DNA from: Isoetes taiwanensis
Taxonomy: Eukaryota > Streptophyta > Lycopodiopsida > Isoetales > Isoetaceae
Assembly (NCBI GenBank): GCA_021234155.1
Contig: JAJEKV010000097.1
Location: 1,548,001 to 1,612,000 of the forward strand
Length of the DNA stretch: 64,000 nucleotides
Reading direction: 5' to 3'
Position 1 is the first letter of the stretch; each line of letters opens with the position of its first letter. A model generated the notes under the pieces. It saw only the letters and a list, made by a program, of their open reading frames with translations. It was not told the DNA's origin and did no database searches. The position numbers and the translations under genes are program-made. Of the stretch, positions 11,151 through 22,375 are shown piece by piece.

Positions 11151-12258
11151 GAAGATGGACTACACCAGGGGCACGGGATAATTTCTTCATGATTTCCATC
11201 TCTTCAATGAGGTCTGTGTATTCTACAGAGGTCTTCTCCGCCTCTCAACCCTGTAACATATAGAAGCGCACTTCGCTGCTGTCTTCCGCCCGTCCTTTTT
11301 TTGCCCTCTTTGTTCTTTGTTCTGTTAAAAACCAACCAATCTGATCCTTTGGAAATACGTGTCAACAACTATCAATTGTTTTCTTAACCTCTAAATAAAC
11401 TATGATTATGGCATTAACAATAACTCCTAACAATAATGACACGAATGGAATCCGAATTTGACTGTTTCTGGGCCATGCATCTGATTCTGTAATTGCGTTA
11501 TTTTTTCCAAAGTCAAGTTGAATTGCTTACATGACTTTAAGCACAATAGGATTCACTGCAAAAATAGGCACAAAATCACTCACGTTGTTGGCTTATAAAT
11601 CGACGATCAAATCCAGAGCAGCAATTTCGGTGATACTTTTTAAGGTTCTTATTTTTTTTGCAACAGTAAGTTCCACCATGAAAGAAATTTTCAAAACTAT
11701 ACCCCAAATAAAGGGTATCTTTGTAATATTGTGGTAGCTTAACAGTTGTAGAGTTGTTTTTCAAAAACACTTGCTTTAGGCTAAACGATTCTATTGCTAC
11801 ATGATATATCTTACTCTCATCTAGCGCTCTTTAATTGATAAATTGAAAAAGGCAGTTTTTTATTGGACTTTTCCGAAATCAATATCTCCAACCATTACAA
11901 TATTCCACCATAGCTCAAGGTAAACTCCTTTTAGAATAAATCAATGTTAGAACACAAGAAGACCTCTTGATCCTATACATTGATAACCATGCCTAACTTT
12001 GGGAGTAAGTATCTTACATCCCTGTTCTCTTCTCTAGTAAAAGTTAAATTCTCCAGCTGGTACTTTAGTCTCATAGGATATGTAGCCCCTTAGACCAATG
12101 TTCCAAAAGGGCTTTAAGACTCCCATATTGATAGTGACTTTAGTTTTAGCTATTGCTTGCTAGTTTTCACAATCATCCAACTTCATATTGTTTGTTGGTA
12201 TAGGGAAAGGTCCATAGCAGCCAAGAATTTCTCTTTGTCTGTTACCGGGAGTCGTTAA
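11151..12258. other. No gene seen
   Basis: AT-rich sequence with no recognisable protein, RNA or repeat structure. Short open frames at 11531-11770 overlap on both strands and match nothing I know. Confidence 0.5.
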
Positions 12259-12305
12259 AGAGAAATGTTCGCGGCGGCCTTGGCCGCCGCGATAAATTTC
12301 TTGTA
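12259..12305. repeat. GC-rich palindromic dispersed repeat, copy 1
   Basis: A 47-bp unit with an 11-bp perfect stem, TCGCGGCGGCC (12269-12279) and GGCCGCCGCGA (12282-12292), separated by TT. Beyond a small internal loop the arms extend with AGAAAT and ATTTCT. It stands out in AT-rich DNA. A second copy at 37520-37566 matches 46 of 47 bases while the flanks differ, so the unit itself is mobile or repeatedly copied. It resembles a foldback or MITE element; no target duplication is clear. Confidence 0.75.
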
Positions 12306-12551
12306 TAATTAAATATGTTATCAATTTGATAGCTTCCTATTGCAGCTTGCCCTCCCTCTCTGCAGTGAAAATCCACGGGACCTGCGAAAATTGTCCCAGG
12401 ATCAGAATCCCTCCACCAAAAACTACCTTAGCAAGTGCAACAACTAGCCATGCATAATTGAAATTTCCAGCTTCCTTCCCTTCTCCTTCACTTTTGCCTT
12501 CCGGCAACTGTTTCAGATTCTACTGCTTACATGCTAACGTGGTCATGCCAT

Positions 12552-12727
12552 GTGGCGAGGTAAGTAAGCGGCCAGAAACTAGTGGCCAGAAACTGCTACC
12601 AAAAACTGATGGCCTGCAACCTTCGTTGATGAGCCACCCTATTATTAACTGTTCAACTTTTTAAACCATTGGGTTGTCCGAAGGTCAAACCCTTTAGAGG
12701 TGGGCTGGTGGTATTTTTTTTTTTTTT
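12552..12727. repeat. Dispersed ~175-bp repeat ending in a T run, copy 1
   Basis: Begins GTGGCGAGGTAAGTAAG and ends with a long T run. A related copy lies at 13574-13743, with the core GATGGCCTGCAACCTTCG unchanged. Identity is roughly 85 percent by eye. A terminal T run is typical of some plant SINEs, but I see no clear internal promoter boxes. The DNA between the two copies (12728-13573) shows nothing recognisable. Confidence 0.7.
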
Positions 12728-13573
12728 ATGTTGTTGCATGTGTCGTTTGAACGGCTTAAATTGGAAAGTGGGGCCACGTTAGCCAGCATTAGTCGGTGGC
12801 GCCATTGTCATCCATTTGCATTGTGAGATAATGTTAGGCTGGCATCCGAACGTCTATTAGCAAAATTGGTTTTTTTTTTTTAGCCCAACGGCCGAACCTG
12901 AAGTGTCACATTGTTTAAAAACCTAGCATATCCACGCCTGTCTTACAATATATCATGTCCCTTTACTACAGCATTAGATCCTAATCTACCTCAACGGACA
13001 TTACCTTTTTAGAGTTCTTTTTTCCTAAATCTATCGGAGCCAACTGTGGTGCTTTTGCTGGACATGCTTTACTAGATTACTTTTTGGTATTTTGCTAAGT
13101 TCAGGAAATTATCATATGGCAAGGACTTGTATTGTTTTTTATGCAGATGATTTGTATCGCACAGCCATGCTAGAGATGCAATTTCTTTTCCAAAAGAAGC
13201 ACACCTTCAAGCTTCTTTACCATTGATTTTTGTCTCATCAGGTAAAATACCTTCAAAAAGCCAGGAATTTCTTCCATCAAATCTATTACGTAGTTTGTTG
13301 GAATCTAAAGTTCTCAAGATATAGATGTTCGTAGAAGATGCAAAGAATTGTTTCGCAGAAAGGCATTGCCTTGTGATCCCTTATACTTGTTATATCTCTT
13401 GCAAAATCTAGGGCAGAGCAAGGCCAAATGTACAAAAAAAAAAGAGATCTAATACATGCAAGGTCGGCAGAGTTTGTAATACATTTTCATAATTCTTAGC
13501 TGGTCTATTTAGTAGCACTTTCTAGTGGAGTCATTATGGAAAAATTATGCCAAACACGAGCAATTCTGACCAG

Positions 13574-13743
13574 GTGGCGAGGTAAGTAAGTGGCCAGAAA
13601 TTGGTGGCCAGAAACTGCTACAGAAACTGATGGCCTGCAACCTTCGTTGATGAGCCACCCTATTATCAAGTGTTTACCTTTTTAAACCATTGGATTATCT
13701 GAAGGTCAAAACCTTTAAAGGTGGCCTAGTGGTTTTTTTTTTT
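13574..13743. repeat. Dispersed ~175-bp repeat ending in a T run, copy 2
   Basis: Direct-repeat partner of 12552-12727, same orientation, start to start about 1022 bp. The T run is again at the right end, which supports a real element boundary there. Confidence 0.7.
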
Positions 13744-13991
13744 GTCCTAAGTTTATGCTAGTAAAAAATAAGAAGATTTCATCGTGTGTTTTGCACTAAG
13801 ACGACACAAACTATATTTTGAACTTCTATTACATTTTATGGGTTGAAAAGGAATGTTATCTTGCTTTAAACTATGGCAAGCCTAAGTACAAACTAGAAAT
13901 GGTCCATTTCTATTTTAAATCAAATCTTCTACATAATGTGTTACTTTTAACATGAAATTCAAGATCTATGTTGCCAAGAAAGGTCACATTC

Positions 13992-13994
<3 letters not shown>

Positions 13995-14032
<38 letters not shown>
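13995..14032. repeat. A38 homopolymer
   Basis: Thirty-eight consecutive A in otherwise plain AT-rich DNA (13744-14559 holds no gene I can see). It could be the tail of an old retroposed sequence, but no coding remnant or target duplication is visible. Length at such a tract is unreliable in any assembly. Confidence 0.6.
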
Positions 14033-14035
<3 letters not shown>

Positions 14036-14692
14036 CCTATCATAAAAGATGAGTTTTTTATACTATTAACTTAACTAAAATCTAATTTTGTGTACTGGCA
14101 GCCACTTTTAAATATAAAGAATACATGGTTATTCACCATATTTAAGTTGATAAAATTCTTTATTATGTAGATATAAGTGGAATGTATGGAATGCATCATT
14201 TATTGCCCTTAGAAAGCTTATATATGAGTTTAGTTAAACCATTTCAGTTCTATTTTTGTCTTGGATTCTGTGTCAAATCTTCTTTTATGAAAATTGAGAT
14301 CAACACGACTTATTGACACTTTAAAAATTTATTGGATTATAGCTCTTGAAGTTGACAACTTATGGCCACAAGTCTTACGTCAAAACTTGTTATAGTAAAG
14401 GAGAAACAATTCACAACCTCAAACAGCGTTTTTGAGCTAAATATGGTTTGAAGACTTCATATAATGTCATCTAATGACAGCGAAACATGAAAACATGCAA
14501 ATCAACATGTTTTATCATAAAACATTAATTACTTTCAATAAATATTTGGACCCCTTTATGCTAATATGTAGCAAAATAACAGGGGGTTCCAGAGGGATTT
14601 GATATAGATATAATTCTTGAAACCATAGACCATATCCCTAAAACAATTCAATGGGTTATTATAAAAAAAAACATAGATTTAAGATAAAAAAT

Positions 14693-14960
14693 AGTCACAT
14701 TAGCTCACTAGTTAGATTGGTTAAAGTAGTCTTATTAGGACATTGAGTTATTTTAGTAGAGGTTCGAATCCCCGTATTTCATATTCTAAAAGCTTAAATG
14801 AAACCGTATAGAGGCACGATATACCATCAAAACCTTAGGCAAACTCGTATTCGAGATCTTAAAATCATAGGCGTCCCCAATCATAATTGAGCTATAAAGT
14901 TTAGAAAATATAGTTCTAGCCTGGCGTAAAAACTGCTAAATTCTATAAGGTTTGGGCAAT
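14693..14960 (+). repeat. tRNA-like, SINE-type repeat
   Basis: An A-box-like TAGCTCACTAGTTAGATTGG at 14701-14720 and a perfect B-box GGTTCGAATCC at 14761-14771 lie at tRNA-like spacing. The T stem does not pair well, so it is not a working tRNA gene. Related copies occur at about 47425-47510, 47815-47900 and 48235-48320. I infer a tRNA-derived SINE head; the body and 3' end are not certain. Confidence 0.5.
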
Positions 14961-15198
14961 TACAACAAATATCAGTAAATCTATTGGCCATGAAATTCTC
15001 CATGGCCATAAAGAATCGAGTGAAGCTTCCAAAAATGGTAGTATCTTATGAAATGGAAATTTCTCTTGTTACATATCTGGGTTTAAGTGGCAGAGGGTAT
15101 GCTGGACCAATTCTGGTGGATGAACCCAGACTAGTTCCAGTAACAATTCTAGTGTTAAAGAAGTAAAATATTGGTTGGCAAATAGTCAATTTTTGCCA

Positions 15199-16490
15199 AC
15201 CAGCAACAAGGAAGAAATGTATGTTGTTTAAGCAACAAGGAGGACTTGGTATGTTGGATCTTTCTTTACAGGGTAAGGTCTTAGCTTCTAAGCTATTGTT
15301 CAGTTTGTTGAAAGATGATTGTGCATCACCAGGGGAAGTTACTTAAACAATCAGTAAAGAAGTGTATGGTTTTTCATAAGCGAGGTGTGAGAATTGAGCT
15401 CCCTTGGGCATTGTTATATCCATTGAAAGCTTATTCACATGCCTCTCCAGTACTGAAAGGCTTGCTTCGGGCCTGGAAGGTAGTCCAGCAGGTGATTACA
15501 TTTGATTGGGAAGCTTGTCTCCAGGCATCTTCCCCCTTTCTGTGGTTGCCTTTGTATACTCATGGACAACTACACCCAGTTGTAGAATTTATGCATGTAC
15601 ATTCTCAAGCGAGGTGGAGGAGAGCAGGTATTATTTCTATTGAATAGTGGTATTTTGGTATTGACATTGCTCCTTGGCAATGGTTTCAGGAGACATATGG
15701 GTTGTTGGATAAAGATATCACTATATGGGCTTATGTAGCAAGTGCTCTTCCTCTAATTAAGAAGGTGGGTAACAAGAGATGCTGGAACTTTGTTCAAGGT
15801 ATTAAAGAAGGCAAGAAGCTAGTAAGTTCATGCTACAGATTGCTTACCTCCTCAAGTACTTTATCACCTTCTCGAAAATGGCACTTACAGACTTTGCCTT
15901 CTCAATGGCAATCCATCTAGAACCTTGTTTGGTCTAAATATAATCCTCCAAAGGTAAATGTTCTACTTTGGCAAGTGATCCTCTTTGAGAGTTAATCAGA
16001 TGGTTCATCGCTTTAAGCCGGGAGTAAGCCCACTTTGCCCAATGTGTGAGCGGTGCATTGAAACATTGGAGCACTGTTTATATTTGTGTGCAGAGCTGAG
16101 TAGTCTTAGGTCTTGGCTGCATTCTCTTTTTGGAGTATCTTTGGATAGTCAGCACTTTCTTTTGGGTATTTATCCAAATCAGTGGACTGCTTCTAAAAGG
16201 AGTTGCATTTCACATGGCAAAGTCTTGGCTAATATGGAGTGTATGGAAGCGAAGGCGAAGAAAGTTCTTTTATGATAAGCGTATTTCTTCTCAGGTGGTG
16301 CTTCAAGAAATTCGTAAGAAGTTGTATAATTGCTTTCAGATCTCCAATTGGCCTGATCGTATTAAAATTCCAATATGGAGTGATCATCTAAAAGTGATTG
16401 ATGCTTCAGGGACATTTCTTACTTCTGGAAGTACTTTGTAATATTTTGAGTGTATAATATGAAGTAAAACACGTTCTTCAAAAAAAAAAA
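15199..16490 (+). mobile_element. 5'-truncated L1 LINE insertion
   Basis: The insertion is bounded by a 15-bp direct repeat AGTCAATTTTTGCCA at 15184-15198 and 16491-16505, directly after an A tail, the signature of target-primed integration. Coding remnants are the C-terminus of an L1 reverse transcriptase protein (FKQQGGLGMLDLSLQGK) and a zf-RVT zinc domain with CPMCERC and ETLEHCLYLC at about 16040-16095. Stops and frameshifts break it into several frames. It sits in the opposite sense to the lectin fragment around it. The same insertion is present at 48732-49979, so it predates the segmental duplication. Confidence 0.85.
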
Positions 16491-16505
16491 AGTCAATTTT
16501 TGCCA

Positions 16506-16990
16506 TTTCTAGGAACTGATCTTCAGCAACGCCTTGTGAACAAAACGAGGGAGGATCACATGTGTGCAATTATTGTTCATTTGCGAGTAGCTTGAATTTG
16601 CAAAGTAATCTTTGTGCTTGCATTAGTGTCTGAAGTTGCAATAGTATCTGGGCATAGACATTGGACATTATTGAATGCACTCCATAAGCTCCACATTGGT
16701 TTGGATAGTCACAAGCATCTTTGAGAGCCTTGCAATCTTTGATCCAGGCACTCTTAGGTTGCCATCATAATCAAGCCTGACTCTTCTTGTAGGGTCATTT
16801 TCCAACTTGTTAAAGCTATTGAAGATCATTATATCTACTTTGTCTTTCTCATGATGGTAAATTGCAAGATATCCATTTTCAATTCTGGCATAAATCGGTC
16901 CCTTTTCAAAAATCAGCCTCAAATTTAGTAACCACCTTGCTTTGAAGGGAGCAATTTGGAAGTTGTGTAGTTCAATAACGTGGCACCCTC
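16506..16990 (-). pseudogene. G-type lectin (S-locus/EP1-like) receptor fragment
   Basis: The minus strand encodes part of the extracellular region of a G-type lectin protein: ARIENGYLAIYHHEKDKVD, LDYDGNLRV and, after a frame change, ALKDACDYPNQCGAYGV, the cysteine-rich segment that follows the mannose-binding domain. Neither kinase domain nor signal peptide is visible, and frames shift at about 16730 and 16930. Downstream in its sense it is cut by the L1 insertion. A parallel fragment lies at 49993-50480. The family call rests on a short stretch, so a secreted EP1-like glycoprotein is equally possible. Confidence 0.55.
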
Positions 16991-17861
16991 TGACATTTTT
17001 TTTTGAAGATGTACAAATTCTGCCACACTTAATTATAGAAAATAAAAATAGTAGTTAAAAATTACAGGGTTTTAAGGGTCTCAAAATGTAGAGCGAAGAT
17101 TGGTAGGTCAGGTCTAGCAGTAAGATGCAATGGATACCATTGTTTACTTACAAGTTTCTTATGGTAGCTTAAGCTCCAACCCTTATTATTAATATCATGT
17201 GAATGTAAAAATCATAACGTCACATCTTTATGGATGAGCAATCCCATTCTACTTGAATATGGCAACAGATGTCAAGGGCAAGTTGAAGCACAAAGTTTGA
17301 ATTCATTAATGTGTTGTAGGGCTCTCCTAATAGAATACTTAAGCCTATTTGACAATCATTCAAGCCATCCTTGATGATCGATAAACATTGAACAAGTCCA
17401 GTTATCTAAATTATAGTGCATGCTATACTTGCATAATACTTTTTCAGCATTGGTTTTCCATGTGCTACAATTGTAAGGAATTTAGATGTTTGTATCTCAC
17501 AACCTTTGGGTTAATTGTGTATTTGAAACTGACAGTTAACTAAATCTTTCTAAAAACGAGTTGCATCTAGTGATGGTTGGGATCGTCTGAAACAGACATC
17601 CCACGGTCCGAGCCTACTGATGGACGCCCTGCACGAGTATCAGCAAAAACAACTTGGGGAGGAGGGGGGGGGTCAAGGGGGTTTAATTTAATGGTTCAAT
17701 TTTGTAATATGTTTGATGCCCCCTTCAGAAATGGCCAGTGTATAAGGGAGGCGCAGCAATTAATCTAGACCAATGGCCTTCCAATCCTTGGATTCTACCA
17801 CTAGCATTAGCATTATCTTCTTCTTGGTAGTCTTTTAGTATTTGGTTATTGTGTTTGGTGA
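16991..17861. other. No gene seen
   Basis: No recognisable coding potential. The right part (from about 17575) may already be 3' non-coding sequence of the LINE ending at 18015. Confidence 0.4.
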
Positions 17862-18015
17862 TGGGGCCTAGTCCCCAGGTTTTATATGGGTTGTTTCCCT
17901 TGCATGTATCCTCCCATAACCCAGTTGGGTTCATGTGAACGTAAAAATTCATCTTTATCTTTATCTTTGTCTTTATCTTTATCTTTATCTTTATCTTTAT
18001 CTTTATCTTTCTCTT
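17862..18015 (+). mobile_element. LINE 3' end with TTTATC microsatellite tail
   Basis: The end matches four other LINE ends in the window: CCCATA, a 5-bp stem with four-base loop (AACCC AGTT GGGTT, 17918-17931), GAACGTAAAAATTC, then about ten TTTATC units (17951-18015). Only the 3' non-coding end is recognisable, so the copy is strongly 5'-truncated. The equivalent in copy B is near 51290-51450. Confidence 0.5.
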
Positions 18016-19093
18016 TCAATGGTTCGATGTGCTATATTAATACATTATTATTAATAAGCTACATAATCTGTATGGAATAAATATGAATGTTGTACGAAAT
18101 ATGTGTGAATGTTGTACGAAATGTGTACGAAAAATTAAAAAAAAAAAAATAAGATAAAATAAAAATGGCAGAGGGATGTGCATAAGTCCAAAAAAAATTT
18201 TGGCCCCTTCGGGGCTTAAGGTGGTTCTATATAATGCGAGCTCCATATTTAAAAAATGCTGCAATGGAACTACATGGAAAATGCGTCATGGGGTATGAAA
18301 TAATATTAATACAGTAAAGAATATGAGATACCGTATGTTGTAGAATACAACGAAGTGTAAATATCCCTAGTCGAGCATACCTTCTTCTTTGGTAGGTGGA
18401 CCTTAGAAATATATCATGGCCTCCCAGACCATTGAAATATGTTTAGAGTCGAAGGCAACCTTGTAGCAAGTAATAAAACGAATAAATAAAAGAAAGCAAT
18501 AACAATCATGAATCTTACGCTTACATTACAAATTGACAGACAAATTTGTAAATAGTAATAAAATGTATCAATATGCATAATAATATTATTATATATTTAG
18601 GATACAAATTGCAATTATATTGGCACCAAGTTAGCTCACAACAACTTGCAACTTTGATCTCTTGTGGAATAACCCTTGCCCAACACGCAAATCACAACTA
18701 TGCAATTATACAACTTGGCAAAACTTACTTCAAAGCTTTCTTCAGGTGGATGCACATGACGAAGAGGCTTGCAAATTATGCTTTGAGAGATATATCCTTC
18801 TGTTCTTCTTTGAAGGACTAAAATACAAGCAAAAGCAACGAGATTCTCATGAACATAGTACTGGAACTTGATGCCTACATGAACACAGTATCACAGCTTG
18901 CTACTCAAGCATAATAAGCTTTATCTATATGAACTGGAGATTTGTGAATTCTAGCTCTCATACAAACAAAGCTAATATGCAAAATCTACCGTGAAGATGA
19001 ATGTTGTATATCTTTTATGTGAACTACCTATATGGCCGCAAAAGAAAGTAAGCAATGTGCCTTGCATGATGTTAAGTACTAAAGGGACTCAAT
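18016..19093. other. No gene seen
   Basis: AT-rich sequence without a recognisable gene. It contains short direct repeats (ATGTGTGAATGTTGTACGAA-like, about 18080-18130) but no element boundary. Confidence 0.4.
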
Positions 19094-19173
19094 ATGCATG
19101 CATTGCATAAATTGCGTGCACTGTGTGCATGCATTGCAAAATGCATGCACGCAATGCATGCACGCGTGCATGC
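19094..19173. repeat. TGCATGCA-rich palindromic cluster
   Basis: ATGCATGCA and related TGCATGC or GCATGCA palindromes recur about seven times in 80 bp. TGCATGCA contains the RY motif bound by plant B3 factors, but no gene is near enough to support a role. The cluster is largely lost in copy B (about 52525-52625). DNA from 19174 to 20160 shows no recognisable gene. Confidence 0.5.
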
Positions 19174-20164
19174 CAAAACCATAGGTTTGGAGTGCAAACT
19201 AACAAGAAATACAACACACGCTCTATAAATACTGTTGGCATACCCTCACACAAATACAACAACAGAATCATATGCAAACTATAGCAAAATGGCCGTATAA
19301 TTAAACGTTTTGCGCGACGAACCATTATTTGTGATATACATATTAGTTTTAAGAATATTTACTTTCATTTAAAAAGTATCAATTGACATATGATTAAATA
19401 AGCGGAATTGTGAATCAAACAGGATGTAGGGCACAAATACACTATGACCCAAGTGCAACGACTTGAAAAGATGCTACAACTTAATTCATAGGTTCCAAAG
19501 TCGGAAAAACATGCATGAAAAATGCAGTGGCGAAGTTTATAAGTCGTATTTAATTAAAGTGGGTCTCATGCGACTCCCACTTCTTTTTAGAACCTTGTTA
19601 TTTTATTCCAAAAGGATGTGCAAATTGTTTTAGGCCCCATTATTGTCTGAAAAGAAGACTTATCTCTTATGCGGTTAAACATGGTGAGTCGAGAAACTAA
19701 AAAACATATCTAAAATCAAATGAAATTGCTTACTTTTTCCAAAAAAAAAATGCTAGTATTCAATGAATTTTTGTTCATGAATAATACCTTTACAGTTTAT
19801 TTTATAGTGGACGAAGAGACCATGGCCGCCGAGCTGACACAACAAATACACCTTTTTTGCACACGGACAACCTAACAAGAACAACGTGTGGAGCACCCTC
19901 CGGCCTGTTTCAAGGCACATAGCAACTTAAAGGCGGTAGAAATCTGCGCGAGAAGGTGCTTCATGGGCCACGTGCTGGCCTGTCCAACTGATGTCACCAC
20001 CCTCTTCTCGCCTTCTTTCTTCAATGAACGACTCTTTTTATTACTTCCGATCATGTACTATCTGGTGGGGATAAGGGCTACAAAAGAACAGAATCAAGTT
20101 AGTCAAGTGACAGACAAGACAAATAAATTAAGAACCAGTTCTGAGGGCCATTTCTAGAATAAGC

Positions 20165-20500
20165 AGGCCTGAGGGCCTTTCTCGACTCGCGCGTCGATAA
20201 AGGGAGCTCAGATTGGAAAAGACAAGTTTGAGAGTTGAGAAAGGCCCTTAGACCTATCTTTCACACTCTAGTTCAGAGTGGAAAAGCTGGATCTGAGGGT
20301 CTTTTTTTATTCGCGAGTTGAGAAAGGCAATTCGGAGTGAAAAAGCTGGGTCTGACGGTCTTTCTCGACTCAAGTCAAGGAAGGTAGCTCAGAGTGAAAA
20401 AGTTGGGTCTTTGAGCTCAGAGCTACACTCTTTGAGCTCTGAGTTGCTCTCAAACTTGCCTTTTTCAGCTCAGAGTGGAAAAACTGGGTCTGAGGGCTAG
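20165..20500. repeat. Imperfect ~60-bp tandem repeats
   Basis: About five degenerate units built on CTCAGAGTGGAAAAGCTGGG, TCTGAGGGTCTTTCTCGACT and GAGTTGAGAAAGGC. Inverted versions of the CTCAGAGT element also occur, so parts can fold back. No coding frame is maintained. Confidence 0.6.
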
Positions 20501-20505
20501 CACAC

Positions 20506-20875
20506 AGTATAATATTTTATTATTATGAGCACAATTAGTATTTAGCACACATTAGTATTTAACAATTGCTTTTATACTAGCACACCTTATAAACCTTTGT
20601 ACTAGCACACATTAGTAGTTTGTACTAGCACACATTAGCATTTAATAATTGTTTTTATACTAGCACACCTTAATTAGCACACATTAGTACTTTATACTAG
20701 CACAATTTTATAATGCACACATTAGCATGCTAGCACACATCACTATTTATAATTGTGAGCATATATTAGTATTTTATACAAATTAATATTTTATCATTTT
20801 TATACTAGCACAACTTACTATTAGGGCACACTAGTATTTTACTAGCACAATTCTAATATATATTAGTATTTTATA
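20506..20875. repeat. Degenerate short tandem array (TAGCACACATTAGTATTT)
   Basis: Fifteen or so copies of a roughly 20-30-bp AT-rich unit, TACTAGCACACATTAGTATT, with variable spacing. The counterpart at about 53960-54300 reads TGGCGCAC or TTGGTG in the same places, so the array shows the purine-change pattern most clearly. Confidence 0.65.
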
Positions 20876-21965
20876 ATTATTTCTGCCCATGCTTGAAACT
20901 TAAAATTTGATACACAGCTTTGGGCCTTTACTGGGCATGGCTCTTCCAGTGAGCCGGTGGGCAAGGATAGAGGAAAATAGGTATGAAATGCAACTGTAGA
21001 TAGTAACTTCAGCAGCACAGGCCAAGATGAAAAAGCGGCAGAGAATGGAAACATAAAAGCGATTGAATTGGAAGCAGCGGTAAGAAGAAGATTGGAAGCA
21101 GCGGTAAGAAGAAGAAAATGCCTAAATAAATCAAACGAGATTAATTGACAAAATTCTAGCAGATTGAAGGTTTGCTTGAATAGACATCCACAAAAAAGAC
21201 CGATGTAAGAACTGCTTGGTGGTGAAATCATCTGCAAGGAAGATTAGAGACAAGAAAAATACATCTGGAGACAGAAAAGACCAAAATGCAAATATATCAA
21301 ATCATGAGGAAGAGTAGAAGGTGGAGAGAAGAAGTAAGCTATTTTGTTTTGAAAGGATGTAAGGATCGATGCTTTGGGGGAGGGGGGAGGGGGGGAGAGG
21401 GGTGGGGGGTATGGATAGTGAAAAAACAACTAGCCATGCAAAATAGTGGAAACCTAAACAGGGTCACCCATTGCTGGATCAGTATAGAATTATTGAAGTA
21501 AAGATAGAATGCTAATATAGTGGGAGATTCATACATGCAAGAACAAACACTTTGCAATTGGCAAAATGTGCTAGCATTCTAATCAAAGATGCATGCAAGA
21601 GAGGCATCTAGAACATGATCACAAAACCATCAGAATAACAATATAAATCAACCGTATAAATAAACCATCCTTGTAGCAAAGAACAACAATACAAATCAAC
21701 TATCCATGTGTCGAAACATGAAAAAGGAACATGAAAATTGAACCCTTTAAAACACACAATAGAAATCAGCATTCGCTCGGCATCAAACTGAAGTTACCAA
21801 AGGAACCGATATCACAAATCGTGAACAAATGGATCTACCCGAGGATCATGTGATCTACCCAATGACCATGGTGATGGCAAAGAAGAGATAGATCAAACTA
21901 ACAGGAAGAGGATTGTGACGATGATAAAGGGAGGAAGCAATGGTAAAGAAAGATATGCTATTATA

Positions 21966-22195
<230 letters not shown>

Positions 22196-22196
22196 T

Positions 22197-22375
22197 TGCC
22201 ATTCACCACAACAACAATATAATATTTGAAGTAATGCGTGGGGAGCTGATCGCAGGAACAATGTCGAGCTGCCCCACAAGATAATAGAGTATGCTCAAGC
22301 AATAGTAAGGATACTGGCGACGCCTTCTTACCGGGATGAAAAACCTTGCCCTTTTGGGTTTTCGAGGAAAACCCT
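22197..22375 (-). mobile_element. LINE 3' end (minus) next to the GATA microsatellite
   Basis: The minus strand at 22375-22330 reads GGTTTTCCTCGAAAACCC, AAAAGGGCAAGG, TTTTTCATCCCGG, matching the inner hairpin block of the LINE 3' regions at 33245-33283 (sense minus) and 36697-36740. The compound microsatellite directly downstream in this sense would be its tail. The terminal 14-nt stem-loop was not found, so the link is less sure than for the others. Confidence 0.45.

Noticed and set aside
14697-14790. A functional tRNA gene
   Set aside because: The A and B boxes are good but the T stem does not pair and no acceptor stem is found; repeated copies suggest a SINE head.
20165-20875. CRISPR-like array
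   Set aside because: Units are degenerate, spacers are absent or repeated, and the context is plant nuclear DNA; these are ordinary tandem repeats.
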